From the IMG/VR virus record IMGVR_UViG_3300004369_000099, positions 1-29,154 of that record: a stretch of 29,154 nt of DNA. The stretch is one strand, 5' to 3'. The notes under the pieces are model-generated. The model was not told where the DNA came from. It searched no databases and worked only from the letters and a program-made list of their open reading frames with translations. Source of the stretch: a virus. The position numbers were made by a program, and so were the translations under genes. Each line of letters begins with the position of its first letter. Position 1 is the first letter of the stretch. Of the stretch, positions 5,232 to 11,468 are shown one piece after another.

Positions 5232-5545
5232 GCAGGATTACAAAGTAATCCGAAATACCTGCGCTAAACTTGTGAGGCTTTGAAGTGTCCAACGTTGGAC
5301 TGTTGAACCAGCCATGCCCCTCACCATAGGTGGGGTATGCTCCGCCACTTCATACGTAGTATGTTTTTCAAATCTACTACTTCATCTCTGATGAAACAAT
5401 GGCGACTGATACCATATCAGTTAGCATAACTGATTAAGTCATTGAATTTGTTGCATCTTTGATGCAGATTATGGGATTGATTGTCTCACATATGCTTCAA
5501 TGCGCTGAAATACAAGGCATAATGCGCATATTTCTGCTTACAGAA
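5232..5545. other. Cluster of short, tight-loop hairpins
   Basis: Eight stems with 3-4 nt loops lie in about 310 bases. GGATTAC/GTAATCC at 5235-5251; CACC/GGTG with flanking C/G run at 5317-5335; CATAC/GTATG at 5351-5363; TTCATC/GATGAA at 5381-5395; ACTGATA/TATCAGT at 5405-5421; ATCAGTTA/TAACTGAT at 5416-5434; TGCATC/GATGCA at 5452-5466; TTCTG/CAGAA at 5532-5545. The stems at 5405 and 5416 overlap and exclude each other. Either a structured RNA or a structured DNA locus such as an origin is possible. Confidence 0.65.
5287..5300. repeat. Palindrome GTCCAACGTTGGAC, copy 5 (perfect)
   Basis: This is the only copy with a perfectly symmetric centre (AACGTT). It lies in non-coding DNA upstream of hairpin element 3, preceded by the same AAGT as copies 2 and 3. 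Confidence 0.85.
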
Positions 5546-5671
5546 GGGGTAGGGGCAGGAGCCACCCCCCGGTAGGTACGTACTATATACACAGAAATAC
5601 ACAGATTAGGATTTTTCACTGTTAACCACAAGAGTAACTGATAGTGGTGTGCTTAATAGTTGTGCAATATC

Positions 5672-5688
5672 TGCCTATTATTTAGGCA
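5672..5688. other. Hairpin TGCCTA/TAGGCA
   Basis: A six-pair stem with a five-base loop (TTATT), extendable by TGTG (5661-5664) pairing with CACA (5688-5691). It sits just left of the direct repeats. It lacks a following T-run, so it is not an obvious terminator. Confidence 0.5.
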
Positions 5689-5695
5689 CACATTC

Positions 5696-5760
5696 TAAGA
5701 TTACACTTTAACTGATTATAAGATTACACTTTAACTGGTTCTAAGATTACACATTAACTG
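5696..5760 (+). repeat. Three direct repeats on a 23-bp period
   Basis: TAAGATTACACTTTAACTG occurs at 5696-5714 and 5719-5737, and with one change at 5742-5760. The starts are exactly 23 bp apart, about two helical turns, so bound proteins would lie on one face of the DNA. This fits iterons or operators upstream of the promoter at 5793. Confidence 0.85.
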
Positions 5761-5792
5761 ATACATATTGTCGCACTTACATATTATTTGTA

Positions 5793-5821
5793 TTGACAGG
5801 GGGTTGACAGTGTGGTATAAT
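5793..5821 (+). promoter_or_regulatory. Consensus sigma70 promoter for rightward arm
   Basis: TTGACA (5793-5798), 17-bp spacer, TATAAT (5816-5821): both hexamers match consensus exactly. A second TTGACA at 5804-5809 is too close to the -10 to be used. Transcription would start near 5828 and read into the gene at 6012. Repeats related to the 23-bp units flank the promoter on both sides, which suggests regulated firing. Confidence 0.85.
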
Positions 5822-5834
5822 TATAGACATAAAC

Positions 5835-5946
5835 TAGGATTACACTTAAACTGTCTACACTTAACTGCTTTATAACTTATCTATATTAATACTTAAATAT
5901 AAAAACACTTAGATAACACTTTAACTGTACAGTTAATTGAAGTGTT
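5835..5946 (+). repeat. Downstream repeat units and a perfect palindrome
   Basis: Diverged copies of the upstream unit end in AACTG at 5835-5853, 5854-5867 (short) and 5910-5927. The last runs into TTAACTGTACAGTTAA (5921-5936), a 16-bp perfect palindrome. That is framed by AACACTT (5915-5921) and AAGTGTT (5940-5946), so the unit here is present in both orientations. This lies in the transcribed leader of the rightward operon. Confidence 0.75.
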
Positions 5947-6011
5947 TCATTAACAGGTCAGTAACATGTATAATGACTTATTTGTGTTAAATAATAAGAA
6001 AGTTCTTGACA

Positions 6012-6224
6012 ATGGCAAAGAAATCCGTAAAACTATACACAGATAATGTCATAGAGGCATTCTATGATGCTATACGTAACAATTCATTAGACCGTTTGCA
6101 TATTCCCCACAGTGATGTGTACTATGTCCGTGCCGCATGTGAAGCAAGGTACGGACGTAAGTTTACGCTGAAGCATGTAGAAGAGGCAATGAGAGCAGAG
6201 GGCTGGACAGATGGAACAAATTAA
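6012..6224 (+). CDS. Small phage protein, first gene of the rightward arm
   Basis: Encodes 70 residues, MAKKSVKLYTDNVIEAFYDA and onward, with YYVRAACEARYGRKFTLKHVEEAMRAEGW. It reads as a compact helical, slightly basic protein; the second half could be a helix-turn-helix-like unit but is not a clear one. I choose ATG 6012 over a TTG 6 nt earlier. Ribosome site is weak (AAGAAAG). The stop overlaps the next ATG (TAATG). Confidence 0.7.
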   Translation: MAKKSVKLYTDNVIEAFYDAIRNNSLDRLHIPHSDVYYVRAACEARYGRKFTLKHVEEAMRAEGWTDGTN

Positions 6225-6424
6225 TGTTTACTGCCATTATCATTGCTTGCCTTGCCTCTGTGCCAGATAGCTGTATCACCTTTGCTGATAGCAGAGGTCC
6301 ATATGCTACACAGGCACAGTGCCTTAATCGCACATTAGAGATGGCTCAGTCAGCTGCTAACATAGCTGGTGAGCCTGTTCTTGTTAAACGTGGTTGTATT
6401 CCAAACAAAGGACAAAGCACATGA
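6224..6424 (+). CDS. Small possibly secreted cysteine-containing protein
   Basis: Encodes 66 residues. The N-terminus MFTAIIIACLASVPDSC looks like a short signal or export segment. A small domain with four cysteines in all (9, 17, 34 and 58 approximately) and the sequence RGPYATQAQCLNRTLEM follows. This could be a periplasmic phage protein with a disulphide. It is coupled at both ends: TAATG upstream, ATGA downstream. Function unknown. Confidence 0.65.
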   Translation: MFTAIIIACLASVPDSCITFADSRGPYATQAQCLNRTLEMAQSAANIAGEPVLVKRGCIPNKGQST

Positions 6425-6696
6425 GTATTACGTACCGTGGTGAAACATTTGCTGGTTATAATAAAGCAAAGCGTACACCGGGACATAAAACAAAATCACA
6501 TGCTGTGCTTGCCAAGGAAGGTGACACAGTTAAACTAGTTCGCTTTGGACAACAAGGCGTAAAGGGGGCTGGAAAGAGTCCTGCTACTGCCAAAGATAAG
6601 GCACGTAAAAAATCCTACTATGCACGTCACAATGCACAGGGTAAACCAACCAGTAAACTTTCTGCAAAATACTGGTCACACAAAGTCAAATGGTAA
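6421..6696 (+). CDS. Basic phage protein, DUF6321-like
   Basis: Encodes 91 residues, MSITYRGETFAGYNKAKRTP, with the central signature KLVRFGQQGVKGAGKS and a tail KARKKSYYARHN...KLSAKYWSHKVKW. This layout matches a small basic protein family common in marine phages and annotated DUF6321, recalled from memory. The role is unknown; the high positive charge suggests DNA or RNA binding, perhaps in the virion. The start overlaps the stop of the preceding gene (ATGA); an earlier in-frame codon was rejected because it lies inside that gene. Confidence 0.75.
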   Translation: MSITYRGETFAGYNKAKRTPGHKTKSHAVLAKEGDTVKLVRFGQQGVKGAGKSPATAKDKARKKSYYARHNAQGKPTSKLSAKYWSHKVKW

Positions 6697-6712
6697 TTAG
6701 GAGATACTAACA

Positions 6713-7582
6713 ATGGCTGATGTAAAACGCAAAGGTAGTATATTCTCATACGAGAATCGTGCCTTAGGCAAAACTGTTAAATACAAATTAGTTGATGGAA
6801 AGTTTTATAAAATAAAAGACGATGGAAGTCTGTCTGGTAGTTCTGTAAACAATCCCATTATTCGTGCTGCTTTAAACAAAGAGTTATCTGGAAGTGATTC
6901 CTCAATTGTAACTCGTGGTACAGGCGAAGGTGTTGCCACCAAACGTCCCGGACCGGGCATAAAACAAAAGAAACAAAAAGCACAAGAAAAAGCAATGTTT
7001 CCGTATGAATATAAAACAACGGGGTCTGATGCTTTATCCACAGAGAAACTTAAACGTACTGCGTATAGTGAGCGTAAGCCTACTACACCATCATCTGCTA
7101 TTGGACGACAGCGTACAAAGTATAAAACAGATGTAAAAGATAAAGGCGTACCTGTACCACCTAAAAAGCCTACAGAGTCTGGGCGAATTAAAATGGACGA
7201 GTTCAGTGCCTTAATGGATACTGTAAAGCCAAGAGGTACAGTGGACCAAAGTAAGAAACGTCCACCTGCTCAAGAAAGCACACCTACGTCTACACAAGCA
7301 CGTGTACGGACTAAACAAGCTAAACGTATTACTGCTGGTCCAAATGTAGGGTTTGGTCCAAAAGGTAACATCTTTCCTAGCAGTACAGAAGAACGCCGTG
7401 AGTTAATGGCTAAGTATGGTGGCACAGGAAGTGCTGCTGCTAAAGCTGCTGCTGCAGGTAGACAAGGTAACCTTACTAAGAAAGCTGCTAAAGGTGGCTA
7501 TATGAAAAAGAGTAAAGGTTCTATGGATTATCGTAAAGGCGGTATGGTAATCTCTAGTGTTGATAACAGAAAGAAAAGATAA
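6713..7582 (+). CDS. Lys-rich, low-complexity phage protein with KGG tail (A)
   Basis: Encodes 289 residues with GGAG before ATG 6713. The first 50 residues (SIFSYENRALGKTVKYKLVDG, split here) may fold as a small beta unit. The rest is basic, rich in Lys, Thr, Pro and Ala, and probably disordered. The C-terminal 30 residues (KGGYMKKSKGSMDYRKGG then SSVDNRKKR) are nearly the same as those of the next gene, and the DNA encoding them is a 98-bp direct repeat. The gene may be a structural or DNA-associated virion protein; unproven. Confidence 0.75.
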   Translation: MADVKRKGSIFSYENRALGKTVKYKLVDGKFYKIKDDGSLSGSSVNNPIIRAALNKELSGSDSSIVTRGTGEGVATKRPGPGIKQKKQKAQEKAMFPYEYKTTGSDALSTEKLKRTAYSERKPTTPSSAIGRQRTKYKTDVKDKGVPVPPKKPTESGRIKMDEFSALMDTVKPRGTVDQSKKRPPAQESTPTSTQARVRTKQAKRITAGPNVGFGPKGNIFPSSTEERRELMAKYGGTGSAAAKAAAAGRQGNLTKKAAKGGYMKKSKGSMDYRKGGMVISSVDNRKKR

Positions 7583-7587
7583 TGGCT
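7490..7587 (+). repeat. 98-bp gene-end repeat, copy 1
   Basis: Near-identical to 8362-8459, with only scattered mismatches. It covers the KGGYMKK...SSVDNRKKR tail, the stop, and the ATGGCT start of the following gene. The whole junction has been duplicated. Confidence 0.85.
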
Positions 7588-8454
7588 AACGTAGGTAAAG
7601 CAATTGTTAAAGGTGTGCGTAAACTTGCTGGTAAATCTAATAAAAGTAAAAAAGGTTTAACCAAAGCTGAACTAAAAGAAAAAACAAAGGGCAAAGCTAC
7701 ACAAGAAAATGTGCGTTTTAAAAAGAAGTATGAAGTACAAGAAGGTGCTGGTCTTGCCTCAGAAGGCGGCGGCAGTGTAAAAGCTACACGGGCTTCTGGT
7801 ACTCGTGGTGAAAAAGTTACTGTAGGCAGCAAGTCTTATACTAACTTTATTAATGACCAGATGGCTATGTTCCGTGGGAAACCAGATAGAGCATCCAGAA
7901 TAAGACGTAAATTGCTAGACAAAATTGTAGAAGCAGAACAAGCTGGAGATACTGCAGCAGTTAAAAAGCTACGTGCTGCCGCTAATAAAATGGAAGATGC
8001 AGAAATTAAAAAAGGTAAGGCAGAAGCTGCCACAACTCGCCGCAAGATTTCTTCCACTTTAAGTGGTCGTAAAAAACCAGTAGATAACTACGGTATGGCA
8101 CTTAAACAGGCAGTAGAAGATGGTGTTATTGAAAGTGAGTATACTAAAAATCTTACACCACCTCAGATGGCACAAGTTGAAAAAGCTGCTCGTAATGCTA
8201 AAAAGCCTACAGGCCGTAGAATTGTTGAGGCAGGATATGAAGAAGAAAAACGTAAACCGGGTGATAGTGCAGTAGGTCGCCGTAGTGGTTCACGTGGTAT
8301 GGCTAGTGGTATTCGTGCAGAAGACCGTGCAAGCATTAAAGACCCAATTAATAAAAGAGCCAAAGGTGGCTACATGAAAAAGAACAAAGGTTCTATGGAC
8401 TATCGTAAAGGCGGTTTGTTAATGTCTAGTGTCGATAACAGAAAGAAAAGATAA
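7582..8454 (+). CDS. Lys-rich, low-complexity phage protein with KGG tail (B)
   Basis: Encodes 290 residues, starting MANVGKAIVKGVRKLAGKSN. It is very basic, with long helical Lys/Glu/Ala segments (around residues 95-145) and no recognised domain. The body differs from the preceding gene, but the length is the same and the last 30 residues match it closely, so the pair arose by duplication or shared-tail recombination. The start overlaps the upstream stop (TAATG). Likely a virion or nucleoid-type protein by composition; that is an inference. Confidence 0.75.
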   Translation: MANVGKAIVKGVRKLAGKSNKSKKGLTKAELKEKTKGKATQENVRFKKKYEVQEGAGLASEGGGSVKATRASGTRGEKVTVGSKSYTNFINDQMAMFRGKPDRASRIRRKLLDKIVEAEQAGDTAAVKKLRAAANKMEDAEIKKGKAEAATTRRKISSTLSGRKKPVDNYGMALKQAVEDGVIESEYTKNLTPPQMAQVEKAARNAKKPTGRRIVEAGYEEEKRKPGDSAVGRRSGSRGMASGIRAEDRASIKDPINKRAKGGYMKKNKGSMDYRKGGLLMSSVDNRKKR

Positions 8455-8459
8455 TGGCT
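8362..8459 (+). repeat. 98-bp gene-end repeat, copy 2
   Basis: Second copy of the repeat at 7490-7587. It encodes the C-terminus of the 7582-8454 gene and the start of the 8454-8768 gene. Confidence 0.85.
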
Positions 8460-8768
8460 GATACAATGACAAAAAAAGAAATGGACAAGTATTATAAAGA
8501 AGAAGGTGTATATCACAAAAGTGACCCACGTCATCCTATGAATAAAGAACTTACTGGTCCATCCGTAATGATTATGTTAGGCGTTAAACCACCTAAGAAA
8601 AAACCAGCAGAGCCAAAGAAAAAGAAAAAGCCAGCAATGGCATACGGCGGTATGGCAAGTGGAAAGAAACACATGTATGTTGCTGGTGGGATGGTAAAAG
8701 ATAATCCTGGACTAAAGGCACTGAAGGCTGCAAGTCCACAGGCATACAAAAAGATTACAGGTAAGTAA
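8454..8768 (+). CDS. Lys/Pro-rich small protein with GGM motifs
   Basis: Encodes 104 residues. The N-terminal half has HKSDPRHPMNKELTGPSV and a short hydrophobic stretch (MIMLGV). A lysine/proline run (48-60) and two glycine-pair motifs, AYGGMASGKK (63-72) and VAGGMV (76-81), follow. These match the KGG/GGM element seen in other proteins of this arm. Coupled to the preceding gene by TAATG. Unknown function. Confidence 0.7.
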   Translation: MADTMTKKEMDKYYKEEGVYHKSDPRHPMNKELTGPSVMIMLGVKPPKKKPAEPKKKKKPAMAYGGMASGKKHMYVAGGMVKDNPGLKALKAASPQAYKKITGK

Positions 8769-9299
8769 TTGCATCCTGTAGAACAAGACATACGCAAATG
8801 GTCTCACGAGTTTCTTGAAGTACCTAATGCAAAGTTAAATGGACTACCGCCATGTCCATATGCGAAACAGGCATGGCTAGAGAACCAAGTTAAGTTTAGT
8901 ATTAACACGGGGCTAGATGGACTAGCTGAGTGTGTGCAGAAGTTTGAGTCCCACGAGTATGATATAGTTGTGTGGGCTTCAGAAGAATTGCCAGACATGG
9001 AATACCTAGATGGTTTCTGTGATGGCATGAACGAAGCATTATCTATTGCTGGCATTGATATGCACTTGATGGTGTTTCATCCAGACTATGACGCAACAGA
9101 AGCTGGTCTGGATTTTTTAGTAGATGACGATGTAACAGACGAAGAGTTAGTCTACTGCATGGTCTTTGTGCAGAGGTTATCATTACTTGATGATGCTTCT
9201 GTAAGTTTAGAGAAGTCAGGATATTATGCGCACTTTCCTGATGAAGTTTATCAAAGCCTAGTTATAGATAGAAGGAGACTCCGACATGGCAATGGGTAA
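8769..9299 (+). CDS. Acidic phage protein, unknown function
   Basis: Encodes 176 residues and starts with TTG directly after the previous stop; AGG about 7 nt upstream supports it, and no better ATG is near. It has LNGLPPCPYAKQAWLENQVKF (here from 23, split after KF), a GLPPCP(F/Y)A signature also found in DUF1415-type and marine phage hypothetical proteins. A mixed alpha/beta acidic body follows. The C-terminus overlaps the next small gene by 14 nt. Neighbours are structural-like, but nothing in the sequence shows its role. Confidence 0.65.
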   Translation: MHPVEQDIRKWSHEFLEVPNAKLNGLPPCPYAKQAWLENQVKFSINTGLDGLAECVQKFESHEYDIVVWASEELPDMEYLDGFCDGMNEALSIAGIDMHLMVFHPDYDATEAGLDFLVDDDVTDEELVYCMVFVQRLSLLDDASVSLEKSGYYAHFPDEVYQSLVIDRRRLRHGNG

Positions 9300-9429
9300 A
9301 GCAAAGATGGCTAAAAAGAAAATGATGATGCGAGGCGGCATGGCAAAGAAGAAGATGCGTGGCGGTGGCATGGCTAAAATGGCTAAGAAAAAGATGATGC
9401 GTGGCGGCATGGCAAAGAAAAAGAAGTAA
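9286..9429 (+). CDS. 47-residue Met/Lys/Gly repeat peptide
   Basis: The peptide is built from repeats of MAKKKMMMRGG, MAKKKMRGGG, MAKMAKKKMMRGG and MAKKKK, so about 40% of residues are Lys or Arg and there are no acids. AGAAGGAG, 9 nt before ATG 9286, is one of the strongest ribosome sites in the arm. The gene overlaps the previous one by 14 nt, and its stop overlaps the ATG of the SET-domain gene (TAATG). RGGM carries the same glycine-pair motif as other proteins nearby. It may be a DNA-binding or virion-packaged peptide; function not shown. Confidence 0.75.
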   Translation: MAMGKAKMAKKKMMMRGGMAKKKMRGGGMAKMAKKKMMRGGMAKKKK

Positions 9430-9785
9430 TGCCATATGTCGCTGATTCGTCAATACATGGACATGGTGTGTTCGCAGATAAGGGCTATTCAGTCGGAGAT
9501 ACGATTGAGTTATGCCCTTATCTCGTCACAGATGATGATGACGTGGGAGAAAATTGTGTCTTACATGACTATATGTTTCAATCACCTAATGAAGATGTTA
9601 AAGAATATTTGGTCCCACTTGGTCTCGCTATGGTCTACAATCATAGTGCAAGCCCAAACGCTGAGTGGGAAATTGATGAAGAAGATAACCGCTTTGTACG
9701 CTTCTATGCCGTGGAAGAAATAGAGCAAGGCGAAGAGATACTACACGATTATGGTGTAGATTATTGGGAAAGTAGAGATGCCTAG
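9429..9785 (+). CDS. SET-domain protein, predicted lysine methyltransferase
   Basis: Encodes 118 residues, essentially only a SET domain. The family motifs appear in order: GHGVFA (11-16), the YNHSASPNA block (70-78, the NHS-x-x-PN S-adenosylmethionine/lysine site) and GEEILHDYGVDYW (101-113, the pseudoknot GEE-x-x-x-DY-x-x-x-Y/W). SET proteins transfer methyl groups from S-adenosylmethionine to lysines. There is no pre- or post-SET cysteine cluster. The gene is translationally coupled to the lysine-rich peptide upstream and overlaps the next gene by 8 nt. The substrate is unknown; lysine-rich phage proteins next door are attractive candidates. Confidence 0.85.
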   Translation: MPYVADSSIHGHGVFADKGYSVGDTIELCPYLVTDDDDVGENCVLHDYMFQSPNEDVKEYLVPLGLAMVYNHSASPNAEWEIDEEDNRFVRFYAVEEIEQGEEILHDYGVDYWESRDA

Positions 9786-10137
9786 AATTTCCGAAGGTTC
9801 AAAGTTTGTAACACGTGCAACTGCGTTATCTACTACTTCTGATACAGATGTGTATATAGTACCAAAAAACTTTTCATCGCATGTAGAGCATTTACTAATC
9901 ACTAACAGTGATGCTAGTAATCGTAACTATACGCTTAAATATTATGAAAAAGCATCAAACACAACATACACATTGTTTACCTCACATGCAGTCACAGGTA
10001 AAGGTTCAGAATCTATTTTTACAGTAGATAAGCCTTTGTACATTCATGCTGAAGATAAAATAATTGTTGCTGCTGGAACTGCAGACACACTTACTGTAGT
10101 TATTGCAGCAGAAGAATTTTTTGACCCAACCCGATAG
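9778..10137 (+). CDS. Beta-rich probable virion protein
   Basis: Encodes 119 residues, MPRISEGSKFVTRATALST, with regular Ser/Thr-rich strands (DVYIVPKNFSSHVEHLLITN, NYTLKYYEK, KIIVAAGTADTLTVVIAAEE). The composition and strand pattern suggest a small beta-sandwich of virion type, such as a decoration or fibre-base protein. It overlaps the SET gene by 8 nt. No specific family recognised. Confidence 0.65.
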   Translation: MPRISEGSKFVTRATALSTTSDTDVYIVPKNFSSHVEHLLITNSDASNRNYTLKYYEKASNTTYTLFTSHAVTGKGSESIFTVDKPLYIHAEDKIIVAAGTADTLTVVIAAEEFFDPTR

Positions 10138-10147
10138 GAGATAGGAG

Positions 10148-10429
10148 ATGGTACGTGTCTCTAAAAAAACCCCCGCAAAAAAGAAAGCCACACAAGCTAG
10201 AGCGAAAACGAAACAGGCTAGAACGGTTAAACTTTCAACGGGCGGTGCGCCAAAGAGCAAAAGTAGAGTTAATGAAGCTGGCAACTACACTAAGCCAACC
10301 ATGAGAAAAAGATTATTTGAAAAGATTAAAGCTGGCAGCAAGGGTGGTAAACCCGGACAGTGGTCAGCACGTAAGGCGCAGATGTTAGCACGTGAATATA
10401 AGGCAGCAGGTGGAGGCTATAAGTCATAA
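10148..10429 (+). CDS. Basic phage protein, DUF5872-like
   Basis: Encodes 93 residues with GGAG just before ATG 10148. The N-terminal half is a Lys/Arg/Ala tail. The C-terminal half reads MRKRLFEKIKAGSKGGKPGQ then WSARKAQMLAREYKAAGGGY. That block matches a short conserved domain I know as DUF5872, found in phage and other genomes, function unknown. Its arginine/lysine content fits nucleic-acid contact. The next gene starts 4 nt after the stop. Confidence 0.75.
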   Translation: MVRVSKKTPAKKKATQARAKTKQARTVKLSTGGAPKSKSRVNEAGNYTKPTMRKRLFEKIKAGSKGGKPGQWSARKAQMLAREYKAAGGGYKS

Positions 10430-10433
10430 TGGA

Positions 10434-10661
10434 ATGGTGCATGTCTTCATCTTACTTGTATACATCGGAACTGGAGAAAGCCGCTACCTTGCTAGTGGAG
10501 ACATGTATTTCCGCAGTATTACGGACTGCAACTTCTATGCCCGTGAAGTGTCAAGACGTTATGGAAGCTACACCTATCGTGATTGGGTGGATAAACGAGA
10601 CCGTGTTACCGCATATTGTGTCCCTAAATATCTGAAGAAAGGCACAGTCGAGGTGTATTAA
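10434..10661 (+). CDS. Small possibly exported protein
   Basis: Encodes 75 residues. MVHVFILLVYIGTGESR opens with a hydrophobic stretch that may be a signal or anchor, followed by YFRSITDCNFYAREVSRRYG and a short Arg/Asp-rich domain with two cysteines. An overlapping 68-codon frame from 10429 was rejected because this one has the more protein-like composition and ends flush against the next ATG. The pattern echoes the gene at 6224-6424. Unknown function. Confidence 0.6.
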   Translation: MVHVFILLVYIGTGESRYLASGDMYFRSITDCNFYAREVSRRYGSYTYRDWVDKRDRVTAYCVPKYLKKGTVEVY

Positions 10662-11108
10662 ATGTTAGCAGAACTAGCCGCTGCTAACGCAGCCTTCGGA
10701 GTAATTAAACAAGCAGTAGCCAACGGACGTGACATTGCAAGTGTTGGTAGTCAGATTGTTAAGTTTGTAGATGGCAAAGAAGAATTACAAAGAAAAGTAA
10801 CAAATAAAAAGAATAGCCCATTCTATAGAGGCAATGACTTTGAAGAGTTTATGGCTCTTGAAGTCATCAAAGAAAAAGAAGAAGAACTAAAACAAATAAT
10901 GTTATATGTAGGTCGTCCGGGATTATGGAACGACTGGCAGAAGTTTCAAGCAGAAGCACGTAAGGCCAGACTAGAAGCAGAAGAAGCTGCACGTAAACGT
11001 AAACAGAAAATACTAGAAACAATTATATTATCTCTGGCGTGTATCATAGGGCTTAGTGTTCTTGCTATTGTAATATACTTCGGACTAAAACGCAGAGGAA
11101 TGTTTTAA
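10662..11108 (+). CDS. Helical protein with C-terminal membrane anchor
   Basis: Encodes 148 residues and starts directly after the previous stop. Residues 60-115 are charged and helical (KEKEEELKQIMLYVGRPGLW, then QAEARKARLEAEEAARKRKQ). A single hydrophobic segment, about 119-142 (TIILSLACIIGLSVLAIVIYF), ends in KRRGMF. The cytoplasmic coiled domain with a C-tail anchor resembles small proteins placed before lysis genes in marine phages. It could be a lysis accessory protein or a virion/membrane protein; it lacks the N-terminal anchor of a classical inner spanin. Confidence 0.7.
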   Translation: MLAELAAANAAFGVIKQAVANGRDIASVGSQIVKFVDGKEELQRKVTNKKNSPFYRGNDFEEFMALEVIKEKEEELKQIMLYVGRPGLWNDWQKFQAEARKARLEAEEAARKRKQKILETIILSLACIIGLSVLAIVIYFGLKRRGMF

Positions 11109-11350
11109 TGAAAAAGCCACAGAAAAGTCTAGTAGCATGGACAAAACAGAAGTGGCGCACAAAAAGTGGCAAGCCATCTGGACAGACAGGTGAAAGGTAT
11201 TTACCTGAAAAAGCAATAAAGTCCTTGACAAGCGCAGAGTATTCTGCTACAACTAAAGCCAAACGAGAAGGTACACGTGCAGGAAAACAATTTGTACGAC
11301 AGCCGAAGCGAATTGCAAAGAAGACTGCACAGTTTCGCAGAGGAACTTAA
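11108..11350 (+). CDS. Basic phage protein, conserved type
   Basis: Encodes 80 residues containing LVAWTKQKWRTKSGKPSGQT, GERYLPEKAIKSLTSAEY and a Lys/Arg-rich tail ending QFRRGT. I associate this WTKQKWRTKSGKPS...GERYLPE pattern with small proteins recurring across marine phages, function unknown. The start overlaps the previous stop (TAATG). Confidence 0.75.
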   Translation: MKKPQKSLVAWTKQKWRTKSGKPSGQTGERYLPEKAIKSLTSAEYSATTKAKREGTRAGKQFVRQPKRIAKKTAQFRRGT

Positions 11351-11468
11351 TATAAAGTTATTGCGTGAAGAGTTTCCTGATTTGGAAACGCGAGTTGAGA
11401 TACTGCAATACGAGATAGGACAAAGATATGCTGCAAGCACTAATCGGACCAGTAACAGGTCTACTTGA
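11277..11468 (+). CDS. Small overlapping gene with GTG start (tentative)
   Basis: A 63-codon frame opens with GTG 11277, preceded by GAGAAGG at 5-nt spacing. It bridges the 77-base gap between the genes at 11108 and 11428, overlapping both. The protein-like part is HSFAEELNIKLLREEFPDL then ETRVEILQYEIGQRY, amphipathic and acidic. The first 20 and last 10 codons overlap other genes. If false, the gap is simply a leader for the holin. Confidence 0.45.
   Translation: MQENNLYDSRSELQRRLHSFAEELNIKLLREEFPDLETRVEILQYEIGQRYAASTNRTSNRST

Larger units (their letters stand above)
5162..6011. other. Non-coding divergent control region
   Basis: About 850 bases hold no convincing gene on either strand. 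The region separates the leftward arm from the rightward arm. From left to right it has a GTCCAACGTTGGAC palindrome, a run of short hairpins (5232-5545), a G-run/C-run pair (5546-5570), a GTACGTAC palindrome (5576-5583), a hairpin at 5672-5688, three direct repeats, a promoter, and more repeats up to 5946. This is the likely place for early transcription control and possibly a replication origin; neither is shown directly. Confidence 0.7.

Noticed and set aside
5546-5570. G-run/C-run pair as a transcription terminator
   Set aside because: Pairing is imperfect and no T-run follows on either strand.
5950-5985. Second rightward promoter at TATAAT near 5970
   Set aside because: No acceptable -35 at 16-18 bp; TTAACA is at only about 14 bp.
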